From contig CAVYPC010000002.1 in NCBI GenBank assembly GCA_963770315.1, positions 1 through 64,000 on the forward strand: a stretch of DNA of 64,000 nucleotides. Direction: 5' to 3'. Both the position numbers and the translations under genes were made by a program. Positions 1 to 7,806 of this stretch are shown piece after piece. Under the pieces are notes generated by a model, which had not been told where the DNA came from, did not search any database, and saw nothing but the letters and a program-made list of their open reading frames with translations. Position 1 is the first letter of the stretch. Each line of letters starts with the position of its first letter. This DNA is from VRUE01 sp963770315 (GTDB taxonomy: Bacteria; Actinomycetota; Thermoleophilia; Solirubrobacterales; 70-9).

Positions 1-2
1 TC

Positions 3-1352
3 TTCGCGCTTGCCTCCGTCTCCCTCGCCTGTGTGGTCACCTATCCCGTTCTCTTTTCGCGCCGCTGGGTGCGGTTAGCGGTCGAGATCGGCTTTGTGGC
101 AATTCCCTTCCTGTTGATGCTCGGCGACTTGGGAGAAGGGTGGGTGCGCCACTATGCGCTGCACGTGGGGTCTGCCGCGCTGGCGGTGGTGATCGCCTTG
201 CGGGCACGGGATAGCGACCGCCGATCCAATCAGGAGCTCTGGTGGCTGGTGGGCGGTTTTGCCGTCGTCGCCGTCGTCGTCTGCGCGTCGATCGTCGCCG
301 CCGGGACCAGCGTGAGCGGGTTGGTCGAGGGGGTGATCCGTCAGCCGTTGCGCCAGGCCGGCGCCTTCACGATCCCGTTCCTGCTTTCCAAGCGGCTCTA
401 CGGTGTCGACCTGCTCGCGGTGGGTGCGGCCGTGGCGTACTGGTATGCGAGCCGCCGCCGGGAGGGCCCGCCCGGAGGCACTTGGGCCACGCTCGTCTCG
501 GTGTTCAGCATCGGCATCGGCGTCTTCATGGCGCTCTCCGTGATCGGCAAGATGCTCCCCTTTGACTCCGGGCAGCTCGCTGGGTATCAGCTCAGCTTTC
601 TGCCGTTCGCCTGGGTTGCGCTGATCGTTCCCGCCCCTGACTCGGCTCGCCCCGAGCTTGCCTTCGCGCGGTTGCTGCTGCCCTTGCTGGCGGTTTTGCA
701 AGGTCTGCACGCCTATCCGGTTGCCGGCAGCCAAACTCTCTGGTCGGCATTCCTGTTGATTCCGGTTGGGGCCATCTGCGTGGACAATGGGATTCGGGGC
801 CTCTCCGCCACGCTGGCGCAACCGGCTGACCGCCGTGCGCTCGTCGGCTTTGGCGCCGTAGCCGCGGTGGTCCTAATCTGGTTCATCGCCAACGCGACCT
901 TGCGTGAACCGTTGCGCGACAATCGCGACGCCTACGACAATGGGGTCGTGCTGGGGCTCCCTGGTGCCGAAAAGATACGTCTCGGCCAAGAAGAAGTGGA
1001 CATCTACCGTGATGTCTCGGCTTGGATACGTGCCGACTGCTCGGCCCTGGTGATGCTCCCCGGAATGAACAGCTTCTATATCTGGACCGAGCAGGAACCG
1101 CCCACGGGCTACAACGCGACCGGTTGGCCGACGCTCTTCGACGACGCTCATCAGGAGCGCGTGATCGACGAAACCCGCTCGATTCGAAACCTCTGCCTGC
1201 TGAAGAACATTCCGATGGCAGCGGGCTGGGGCAACGGCAAGATACCCCGCGGCCCCCTCGTCGATTACCTCAATCGAGGCTTCAAGCCGCTGGTGAAGAT
1301 CCAGAGCTATGCCCTGCTCAGGCGGAACGCGCCGCTCGGGGGACGATCTTGA
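3..1352 (+). CDS. Polytopic membrane protein, 5' end outside the window
   Basis: The frame is open from the first bases of the window, so the true start probably lies upstream; a GTG at 33 is the first in-window candidate. The visible part has about nine or ten hydrophobic segments followed by a soluble C-terminal region of about 120 residues. This layout resembles GT-C membrane glycosyltransferases or polysaccharide-locus membrane proteins with an extracytoplasmic tail. No catalytic motif can be assigned because the N-terminus, where the GT-C acidic loop would lie, is missing. The stop overlaps the next gene's TTG start by 3 bases, which suggests one transcript with the downstream sugar genes. 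Function is otherwise unknown. Confidence 0.7.
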   Translation, partial: FALASVSLACVVTYPVLFSRRWVRLAVEIGFVAIPFLLMLGDLGEGWVRHYALHVGSAALAVVIALRARDSDRRSNQELWWLVGGFAVVAVVVCASIVAAGTSVSGLVEGVIRQPLRQAGAFTIPFLLSKRLYGVDLLAVGAAVAYWYASRRREGPPGGTWATLVSVFSIGIGVFMALSVIGKMLPFDSGQLAGYQLSFLPFAWVALIVPAPDSARPELAFARLLLPLLAVLQGLHAYPVAGSQTLWSAFLLIPVGAICVDNGIRGLSATLAQPADRRALVGFGAVAAVVLIWFIANATLREPLRDNRDAYDNGVVLGLPGAEKIRLGQEEVDIYRDVSAWIRADCSALVMLPGMNSFYIWTEQEPPTGYNATGWPTLFDDAHQERVIDETRSIRNLCLLKNIPMAAGWGNGKIPRGPLVDYLNRGFKPLVKIQSYALLRRNAPLGGRS

Positions 1353-2323
1353 CCACCTGGATCTTCACCCCCATCTACCGTGACGTCCGTTCCTTCCGCA
1401 TCCTCCATGAGCGCCTGTTGGAGGTGCTGCCGGGCTCTGCTTCGATTCCGTCCGGGCCGGCGCGCTTCGTCGTCGTCGACGACACCGCCGGCCAGGACCC
1501 CGAAATCGCCCGCCTGCGGGAGCTCGACGACGTCACCGTTCTGCAGCCCCCCTTCAACCTCGGCCACCAGCGGGCGATCGTCTACGCGCTGCGCAAGACC
1601 CTGCCGGAGATCGCCGACGACGATCTGATCGTCACCCTCGACGCCGACGGCGAGGATCGCCCGGAGGATCTGCCGCGGCTGCTTGCGCCTCTGGCCGGCG
1701 ATCCCCGCCCGCAACAGAAGGTGGCGCTGGCGCTGCGGACGAAGCGCCGCGAGTCGATCGGCTTCAAGGTGATGTACCGGCTCTTCCGCCTCCTCTTCCG
1801 GTCGCTGACCGGGACCACGGTGCGCTCGGGCAACTTCGCCGCGATGCCCGGCTCCGTGGCGCGGCCGGCGCTGCGCCATCCGACCTTCGACCTCTCCTAC
1901 TCCTCGGCGATCCTCGCCCTCGACCTACCGGTCGCCTACGTGCCCTGCGAGCGCGGCGAGCGCTACGAGGGCCGCTCGAAGATGACCTTCGGCAAGCTCG
2001 GCATGCACGGGCTGCGGATGCTGATGCCGTTCACCGACCGGATCGCGATCCGCGCCCTCGGCGTCTTCGTCTTCTTCCTCGTCTTCGGCGTGCTGGCCGC
2101 GCTGACCGTGCTCGGCATCCGGGTGTTCACCGACTCGGCGGTTCCCGGTTGGGCCAGCTTCACTGCGCTCGGCTCGTTGATCGTATCCCTGGTCGCCCTG
2201 GGCAACTTCGTCACGCTTTTCGTGCTTTTCTCCCAGACCCGCGCCGTCTCGCTTGCCAACATCGAGGACATGACCGAGGAAGCACGCAGTCAAGATCGCA
2301 CCCCGACCGGAGAGCGCCGGTGA
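1349..2323 (+). CDS. GT2 family glycosyltransferase with C-terminal membrane segments
   Basis: I place the start at TTG 1349, overlapping the previous stop, because the protein then begins MTTWIFTPIYRD, the usual first strand of a GT-A fold. Residues 1-210 form the GT2 domain, with VVVDD near residue 45 and the metal-binding DADGEDRPED near residue 100. Two hydrophobic segments near residues 230-290 are typical of DPM1/GtrB-like enzymes, which transfer a sugar from a nucleotide donor to a polyprenyl phosphate at the inner membrane face. A GTG start of the next gene overlaps the stop, so the two are translationally coupled. The donor sugar cannot be read from sequence. Confidence 0.85.
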   Translation: MTTWIFTPIYRDVRSFRILHERLLEVLPGSASIPSGPARFVVVDDTAGQDPEIARLRELDDVTVLQPPFNLGHQRAIVYALRKTLPEIADDDLIVTLDADGEDRPEDLPRLLAPLAGDPRPQQKVALALRTKRRESIGFKVMYRLFRLLFRSLTGTTVRSGNFAAMPGSVARPALRHPTFDLSYSSAILALDLPVAYVPCERGERYEGRSKMTFGKLGMHGLRMLMPFTDRIAIRALGVFVFFLVFGVLAALTVLGIRVFTDSAVPGWASFTALGSLIVSLVALGNFVTLFVLFSQTRAVSLANIEDMTEEARSQDRTPTGERR

Positions 2324-3417
2324 CCCGCCTGCTGATCACCGGCGGCGCCGGCTTCGTCGGCTCCAACCTGGCGATCTCGCTCGCCGCTCGCCACCCCGAG
2401 TGGGAGATCCTCGCCCTCGACAATCTCTACCGTCGCGGCTCCGAGCTGAACCTGCCGCGGCTGGAGGCGGCCGGGGTCGAGTTCGTCAAGGGCGACGTGC
2501 GCGAGCCCGACGACCTGAAGCGGCTGCCGGAGCTCTCGGCGCTGATCGAGTGCTCGGCCGAGCCCTCGGTGATGAGCGGGGTCGACGGCGACACCTCCTA
2601 CCTCGTCCACACCAACCTGACCGGCGCTTACAACTGCCTCGAGCTGGCCCGCCGCGACAGCGCCTTCATGGTCTTCCTCTCGACCAGCCGGGTCTACCCG
2701 GTCGAGCCGCAGGTGGGCCTGAAGCTCGAGGAGGCGCCGACCCGGTTCGAGCTGGCCGACGAGCAGGACGTGCCCGGCGCCTCTTCCGCCGGCATCTCCG
2801 AGGAGTTCCCGATCACCGGCGCCCGCACGCTCTACGGCACGACCAAGCTCGCCGCCGAGCTGCTGATCGAGGAGTACCGCGCCGGCTTCGGCCTGCCGGC
2901 CGTGGTCGACCGCTGCGGGGTGATCGCCGGGCCCTGGCAGATGGGAAAGGTCGATCAGGGGGTATTCACCCACTGGATGCTCGCCCACCAGTTCCGCAAC
3001 CCGCTCTCCTACATCGGCTTCGGCGGCACGGGGAAGCAGGTCCGCGACCTGCTCCACGTCGACGACCTGGTCGACCTGGTCGAGCGCCAGCTGCTCGACC
3101 CCGAGAGCTGGGACGGGCGCGTCGTCAACGCCGGCGGCGGTCGCCAGTGCAGCCTCTCGCTGCTGGAGACGACCGAAATCTGCCGCGAGCTGAGCGGCAA
3201 CGAGGTGCCGATCGAGCCGGTGCTGGAGACCCGCGTGGGCGACGTCCCGATCTACATCTCCGACTGCGGCAAGCTGTTTGGCCTGGACGAGTGGCGCCCG
3301 CAGCGCAGCGCGCAGCGCGTTCTCGCCGACATCCATGATTGGATCGCGGCCGATCCGGAGCGGATCGCATCGGCACTGAACATCGAGGCCCCGGTTGGGG
3401 GAAGGGAGCAAGGCTGA
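2320..3417 (+). CDS. SDR-family NAD-dependent sugar epimerase/dehydratase
   Basis: The GTG start at 2320 overlaps the preceding stop and gives an immediate Rossmann motif, TGGAGFVGS (GxxGxxG, residues 7-15). The active site is complete: LSTSRVY supplies Ser/Thr and YGTTK (near residue 180) supplies Tyr-x3-Lys. Length is 365 residues, normal for extended SDR enzymes acting on nucleotide sugars. The best general match is the CDP-paratose-2-epimerase/NDP-sugar epimerase group, but the exact substrate is not predictable. It directly abuts another SDR gene, so the pair may act consecutively on one nucleotide sugar for the polysaccharide made by this locus. Confidence 0.85.
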   Translation: MTRLLITGGAGFVGSNLAISLAARHPEWEILALDNLYRRGSELNLPRLEAAGVEFVKGDVREPDDLKRLPELSALIECSAEPSVMSGVDGDTSYLVHTNLTGAYNCLELARRDSAFMVFLSTSRVYPVEPQVGLKLEEAPTRFELADEQDVPGASSAGISEEFPITGARTLYGTTKLAAELLIEEYRAGFGLPAVVDRCGVIAGPWQMGKVDQGVFTHWMLAHQFRNPLSYIGFGGTGKQVRDLLHVDDLVDLVERQLLDPESWDGRVVNAGGGRQCSLSLLETTEICRELSGNEVPIEPVLETRVGDVPIYISDCGKLFGLDEWRPQRSAQRVLADIHDWIAADPERIASALNIEAPVGGREQG

Positions 3418-4491
3418 ATGGCGGTAGCGATCATCACCGGCTCGGGAGGTCTGATCGGCTCTGAGGCCGTCGAGCATTTCATCGCCGAGGGCTTCGACGT
3501 GATCGGCATCGAGAACGACATGCGGGCCCGCTTCTTCGGTCCCGAGGCCTCGACCTCGCACGTGACCGAGCGGCTCCTCGCCGCACACCCCGAGCTCCGG
3601 GTCGAGAACGCCGACATCCGCGACACCGCCGCGGTCGAGCGCGTCTTCCGCGAGCAGGCGGGCAAGATCGAGCTGGTCGTCCACACCGCCGCCCAGCCCT
3701 CCCACGACTGGGCCGCCAGCGAGCCGCAGACCGACTTCGGCGTCAACGCCAACGGCACCCTCAACCTGCTCGAGGCGGCTCGCGCCCACGCACCCGAGGC
3801 GCCCTTCATCTTCTGCTCGACCAACAAGGTCTACGGCGACACGCCGAACCGGCTGCCGCTCGAAGACCTCGAGCTGCGGCTCGAGCTGCCCGAGTCCCAC
3901 CACTACTACAAGGGCATCGACACCTCGATGTCGATCGATTCCTCCACCCACTCGCTCTTCGGCGTCTCCAAGGCGGCAGCCGACCTGCTCGTGCAGGAGT
4001 ACGGCCGCTACTTCGAGATGCCCACGGTCTGCTTCCGCGGCGGTTGCCTGACCGGCCCCCAGCACGCCGGCGCCAAGCTGCACGGCTTCCTCGCCTACCT
4101 GATGAAGTGCACGGCGACCGGCACGCCGTACACCGTCTTCGGCTACGCCGGCAAGCAGGTCCGCGACAACATCCACAGCGCCGACCTGATCGCCGCCTTC
4201 GACGCCTTCCGCCGCGCCCCCCGGGCCGCCGCCGTCTACAACATCGGCGGCGGTCGCACCAGCAACTGCTCGATGCTGGAGGCGATCGAGATCTGCGAGC
4301 GCGTCGCCGGTCGCGAGCTGAGCTGGGAGATGGGCGAGGAGCCGCGGATCGGCGACCACCGCTGGTGGATCTCCGATCTGGCCCCGTTCGAAGCCGACTA
4401 CCCGGACTGGAAGCTGCGCTACGGGGTCGAGGACATCCTGCGCGAGATGTACGAGCAGAATGCCGAGCGCTGGCTGGCGGCACCGGCATGA
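3418..4491 (+). CDS. SDR-family NDP-sugar epimerase (CDP-paratose/tyvelose 2-epimerase-like)
   Basis: ATG 3418 follows the previous stop with no gap. The Rossmann motif is TGSGGLIGS (residues 7-15), and CSTNKVYGD and RGGCLTGPQH are signatures I associate with CDP-tyvelose/CDP-paratose epimerase relatives. The normal Tyr-x3-Lys site reads F-G-V-S-K near residue 180, so the catalytic Tyr position is Phe while Lys is kept. This may be a subfamily trait with another residue acting as acid/base. Length is 357 residues. It sits between another SDR and a GT2 gene, consistent with making a donor sugar for the adjacent transferase. The substrate is inferred only at family level. Confidence 0.8.
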   Translation: MAVAIITGSGGLIGSEAVEHFIAEGFDVIGIENDMRARFFGPEASTSHVTERLLAAHPELRVENADIRDTAAVERVFREQAGKIELVVHTAAQPSHDWAASEPQTDFGVNANGTLNLLEAARAHAPEAPFIFCSTNKVYGDTPNRLPLEDLELRLELPESHHYYKGIDTSMSIDSSTHSLFGVSKAAADLLVQEYGRYFEMPTVCFRGGCLTGPQHAGAKLHGFLAYLMKCTATGTPYTVFGYAGKQVRDNIHSADLIAAFDAFRRAPRAAAVYNIGGGRTSNCSMLEAIEICERVAGRELSWEMGEEPRIGDHRWWISDLAPFEADYPDWKLRYGVEDILREMYEQNAERWLAAPA

Positions 4492-5261
4492 AGCTCTCCG
4501 TGGTGATGCCGGCCCAGAACGAGGAGGGCTCGGTCGGCGCCACGGTCGAAGGGGTCGTCGCCGCCCTGGAGCGGGAGGAGATCGACTACGAGGTCGTCGT
4601 CGTCGACGACGACAGCGAGGACACGACCGCCGGGGTCGTCGAAGCGATCGGTGCCGCCAACCCGCGGGTGCGCTGTCATCGCTCCCACTACGAACGCGGC
4701 TTCGGGATGGCGATCAGGGCCGGCCTCGACGTCTTCGAGGGGGACGCGGTCGCGATCGTCATGGCCGACGCCTCCGACGATCCCGAGGATCTCATCCGCT
4801 ATCACCGCCTGCTCGAGGAGGGCTGGGATTGCGCCTTCGGATCCCGCTTCATGCCGGGCGCCCAGGTCCATGACTACCCGCGGCTGAAGCTGACGATCAA
4901 CCGCCTCGCCAACTGGTTCATCCGGGTCCTCTTCCGCCACCGCTACAACGACACCACCAACGCCTTCAAGGCCTACCGGCGCGAGGTGATCGAGACGATC
5001 CAGCCGCTGCTCTCCAAGCACTTCAACCTCACCGTCGAGATGCCGCTGAAGGCGATCGTCAGGGGCCACAGCTACGAGGTGATCCCCACCTCCTGGACCA
5101 ACCGGACCAGCGGCGTGCCGAAGCTGGCGATGAAAGAGATGGGAAGCCGCTACCTCTTCATCGTCCTCTACGTCTGGCTGGAGCACACGCTCAGCCGCGG
5201 CGACTACCGCGTCGGCAAGGCGAAGCCGAAGCCGAAACCGTCCCAGACGGCTCCTCGGTAG
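4488..5261 (+). CDS. DPM1-like GT2 glycosyltransferase
   Basis: The ATG at 4488 overlaps the previous stop (ATGA). The 257-residue protein is a compact GT2 domain: MPAQNEEGSVG at the start, VVVVDDDSEDTT near residue 33, and the divalent-metal site MADASDDPED near residue 90. Late in the protein, TNRTSG and KEMGSRY match the dolichyl-phosphate mannosyltransferase type. There are no strong membrane segments, so it is probably a peripheral enzyme transferring a hexose to polyprenyl phosphate, which would supply lipid-linked sugar to GT-C enzymes such as the next gene's product. The Lys/Pro-rich tail (KAKPKPKPS) is basic and may contact membrane phospholipid. Confidence 0.85.
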   Translation: MKLSVVMPAQNEEGSVGATVEGVVAALEREEIDYEVVVVDDDSEDTTAGVVEAIGAANPRVRCHRSHYERGFGMAIRAGLDVFEGDAVAIVMADASDDPEDLIRYHRLLEEGWDCAFGSRFMPGAQVHDYPRLKLTINRLANWFIRVLFRHRYNDTTNAFKAYRREVIETIQPLLSKHFNLTVEMPLKAIVRGHSYEVIPTSWTNRTSGVPKLAMKEMGSRYLFIVLYVWLEHTLSRGDYRVGKAKPKPKPSQTAPR

Positions 5262-5281
5262 AACGGGTCCGACGCAGGTCG

Positions 5282-6886
5282 ATGTTCGCCTCGAACCGTC
5301 CGCTGAGCGCTCGTGAGATTGCCCTCGCCGCCGGGGCCTTGGTCATCCTCAGCGCGCTGGCCTTCGCCCCGCACATCCTCCATGGCGGCTTCTACCTGGA
5401 CGATTGGGGCGACGCGGCCGGGTTTCGCTACCCGCCCGGGGGGCAGACTTTCGGCAACGAGCTGTCCCATTTCTGGGAAGGCTTCCACTACCGGCCGATC
5501 CTCGTTCTCTACACGCCGCTGAAGTACCTCGTCTTCGGCACGCACATGGGCTGGATCATCGCCTGGACCCTGGCCCTCGGGGTGTTGGTCGCGGTTCTCC
5601 TCTACGGCGTGCTGCGCACGCTCGGCGTGCCCTGGTTCCACGCCTGGCCGATCGTCGCGCTGTCGATCGTCTATCCCTGGTTCGACTCGATCCGCCTCTG
5701 GGGGTCGGCGAACCCGCCGCCGGTCTCGATCGCCCTGGCCCTGGCAGGTCTGTGGGTCGCGCTCTGGGCTCTTCGGCGCCACTCGTGGCGCGTACACCTG
5801 ATCGCATCGGCGCTCTACCTGGTGTCGATCCTGGCATACGAGATCACGCTGCCGCTGATCGCCGTCTTCGGCGGCCTCTACGTATTGCGGGCCGGGTGGC
5901 AGACCGGGCGGGTGCGCTGGGCGATGGACCTCGTCGTCGTCGCGATCGGGGCGGTCTGGGACAAAACGCAGACGGCGCGCGCCGTCTCGGGCGTCTCGGC
6001 CGCCCTCGACCATCTCAAGGAGATCGTCACCCACGGTGGCGAAATAGCCGGCCGGACGCTGATGCCGCTCGGCGCGCAGCCACGCACCGGCCCGGCCCTG
6101 GCCTTGCTTGCGCTCGTCCTTGCCGCCGGCCTGATCGTCTGGCGCTGGGCGCCGGAGAGGACCGAGCAGAGCTCGGGCTGGGGGCTGCGGGAGTGGCTGC
6201 TGCTGGCCGGTGCCGGCCTTCTCGTCGCCGCGCTCGGCTGGGTCATCTTCATCCCGGCGGACCCGTATTACACGCCGACCGTCTTCGGCGAGACCAACCG
6301 GGTCAACGCCCTGGCCGGCCTCGGCCTCGTGATCGCCGCCTACGCGGCGCTGGGGATAGTCGGCACCCTGGTTGCGGGGCTGTTCAAGCGACGGGCGTGG
6401 GCCGTGCCGGTGACCCTGGCGCTCGCCTGCCTACTCGGCGCCGCTTACGTACACGTGCTCGCGCGGCACATCGGTCTCTGGGACGAGGCCTCTCGCATCC
6501 AGACCACGGCGGCAGAGCGGATGCAGCGCCAGCTCCCAAACCTGCCACCGGGCTCCACCGTTTTCACCTCCAACTACCCCGCTTACCTGACCCTCGGCGT
6601 GCCGATCTACGCGGTGACCTGGGACCTCAACGGGATGATCAAGCTGCGCTACCACGACGGCAGCCTGGCGGGGTACCCGTTGATCGAAGGGGAGGAACTC
6701 GTCTGCGAACGCGAAAGCGTCGTCCTCCGCGGTGCGGAAGGCACGGTGGCCGAATCTCCCTACGGCCTGGCTCACTTCCTCAACCTCGGCACGGGCCACC
6801 ACGCGGCTCCGTCCAACCAGCGGCGCTGCGCGGCCGTCGTCGGCAGCTACGCCCCAGGCCAGCTCTTCCTCTCGACTGCCTACTGA
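5282..6886 (+). CDS. Polytopic GT-C-like membrane protein
   Basis: The protein has 534 residues and about eleven hydrophobic segments. After the first of these comes the loop GGFYLDDWGD (residues 36-45), an acidic motif in the first extracytoplasmic loop that is the hallmark of GT-C glycosyltransferases using polyprenyl-phosphate sugars. The C-terminal 130 residues are soluble and probably extracytoplasmic. It lies 20 bases after the DPM1-like gene, which would make the lipid-linked donor. The acceptor is presumably the polysaccharide or a surface protein; this is inference. It is the last gene of the first plus-strand run. Confidence 0.7.
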   Translation: MFASNRPLSAREIALAAGALVILSALAFAPHILHGGFYLDDWGDAAGFRYPPGGQTFGNELSHFWEGFHYRPILVLYTPLKYLVFGTHMGWIIAWTLALGVLVAVLLYGVLRTLGVPWFHAWPIVALSIVYPWFDSIRLWGSANPPPVSIALALAGLWVALWALRRHSWRVHLIASALYLVSILAYEITLPLIAVFGGLYVLRAGWQTGRVRWAMDLVVVAIGAVWDKTQTARAVSGVSAALDHLKEIVTHGGEIAGRTLMPLGAQPRTGPALALLALVLAAGLIVWRWAPERTEQSSGWGLREWLLLAGAGLLVAALGWVIFIPADPYYTPTVFGETNRVNALAGLGLVIAAYAALGIVGTLVAGLFKRRAWAVPVTLALACLLGAAYVHVLARHIGLWDEASRIQTTAAERMQRQLPNLPPGSTVFTSNYPAYLTLGVPIYAVTWDLNGMIKLRYHDGSLAGYPLIEGEELVCERESVVLRGAEGTVAESPYGLAHFLNLGTGHHAAPSNQRRCAAVVGSYAPGQLFLSTAY

Positions 6887-6892
6887 GCGATC

Positions 6893-7393
6893 TCAGGCTC
6901 GGTTCTGTCTCTCGACCTCGGTGAGGGCGGCGATGTCGTCCAGGTCGGCGGGGCGTCCCGCCGCTTGCTTCATCCGGATCAGATCGTCGAGCGAGACGAT
7001 CGCGACCTCGTTGCCGTCAAGTTCGACGACCAGAGCCCGCTCGCGCATCTCGTCGAACCCATGTGCCCCCTTTGGCTCCTTGAGGATGTGGATCTGACCG
7101 TGGCGCGTGAGCAGAGGGGGGACGATCGCGGCGATGGCGAGGCGCTCGGGGTCGTCGACCGGGATCTCCATTTCGGCGTCTCGGGGGCGGGCCTCCAGCT
7201 CCGCGAGGACGGCCCCGAGGCGGCGCAGGTTCTCGGGACTGGGATCGGGAATCAGGTCGAGGTCCATGGTCGTGCGCCGGTGGCCGTGCACCTGGGTGGC
7301 CACGCCTCCGATCACGAGATAGTCGACACCGTGGCGGGCCAAGGCGGCGATCAGCTCGCCGAGGTCGAGCGGGTGGTCGACACCTTCCCTCAT
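6893..7393 (-). CDS. Nucleotidyltransferase-fold protein of an HTH/NTase pair
   Basis: The 166-residue protein has the nucleotidyltransferase signature GGVATQVHG followed by RTTMDLDLIPD (residues 29-50), meaning a GG motif and a DxD metal pair as in the MNT/AbiEii-type NTase families. The short length leaves room for one NTase domain plus a small C-terminal helix bundle. Its start overlaps the stop of the upstream XRE gene by 4 bases, so the two are co-transcribed and probably act together, possibly as a toxin-antitoxin or stress module. Which one would be toxic cannot be decided from sequence. The module interrupts the polysaccharide locus and looks like an insertion. Confidence 0.7.
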   Translation of the reverse strand: MREGVDHPLDLGELIAALARHGVDYLVIGGVATQVHGHRRTTMDLDLIPDPSPENLRRLGAVLAELEARPRDAEMEIPVDDPERLAIAAIVPPLLTRHGQIHILKEPKGAHGFDEMRERALVVELDGNEVAIVSLDDLIRMKQAAGRPADLDDIAALTEVERQNRA

Positions 7394-7767
7394 CGCACAC
7401 CCCTGCGCGTGGCCGGGTGGTTGTCGCGCCGAGCCTGCTCGCCGGCAGTCGCCAGCCGCGAGGCGACGAGGTTCCAGCTCCTTGCCTCGCGGAGCCGCTC
7501 GCCGGCCGTCATCTTCCTGCCGACCGCAAGCTCGGACGGCGGCACGGGGCTCCGCAACGGATCGACGCCGAGGACCGGCTGTCGGCCCAAGACCAGCATG
7601 AGCCGCGCGAAGCGCTCCAGCGTCGGCGCCTCGATCCCGCGCTCGATCCGGCTGATCGCGTCCTGGCTGGTGCCGGCTCGCAGCGCGAGTCGGCGCTGGC
7701 TCAGGCCCTGTTGCTCACGCGCCTCGCGGAGGAGGCTGGCGATATCTGCATGAGATTGACACCGCAT
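7390..7767 (-). CDS. XRE-family helix-turn-helix regulator
   Basis: Residues 10-65 form a Cro/C1-type HTH (LREAREQQGLSQRRLALRAG, then TSQDAISRIERG), and the rest is a short tail. The start ATG at 7765-7767 lies inside a perfect 7-bp inverted repeat and seven bases after a TACAAT -10 box. The mRNA is therefore probably leaderless and the protein probably represses its own promoter. The gene overlaps the NTase gene by 4 bases. XRE/NTase pairs are common in actinobacterial genomes as antitoxin-like regulator plus effector; that role is inferred from arrangement only. Confidence 0.8.
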   Translation of the reverse strand: MRCQSHADIASLLREAREQQGLSQRRLALRAGTSQDAISRIERGIEAPTLERFARLMLVLGRQPVLGVDPLRSPVPPSELAVGRKMTAGERLREARSWNLVASRLATAGEQARRDNHPATRRGVR

Positions 7768-7776
7768 GAGGTGTCA
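7757..7776 (-). promoter_or_regulatory. Probable XRE operator, TGACACC-N6-GGTGTCA
   Basis: This is a perfect inverted repeat with 7-bp arms at 7757-7763 and 7770-7776. It spans the start codon of the XRE gene and touches the -10 hexamer, so a dimeric HTH protein bound here would block its own transcription. Confidence 0.65.
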
Positions 7777-7781
7777 TTGTA
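7776..7781 (-). promoter_or_regulatory. -10 box TACAAT of the XRE/NTase operon
   Basis: Reading on the minus strand, TACAAT ends eight bases before the A of the XRE start codon, so transcription would begin at or next to that ATG. No convincing -35 is visible, which is common for actinobacterial promoters driving leaderless mRNAs. Confidence 0.5.
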
Positions 7782-7806
7782 GGAAAAGCGGAAGATCGCC
7801 GATCCG

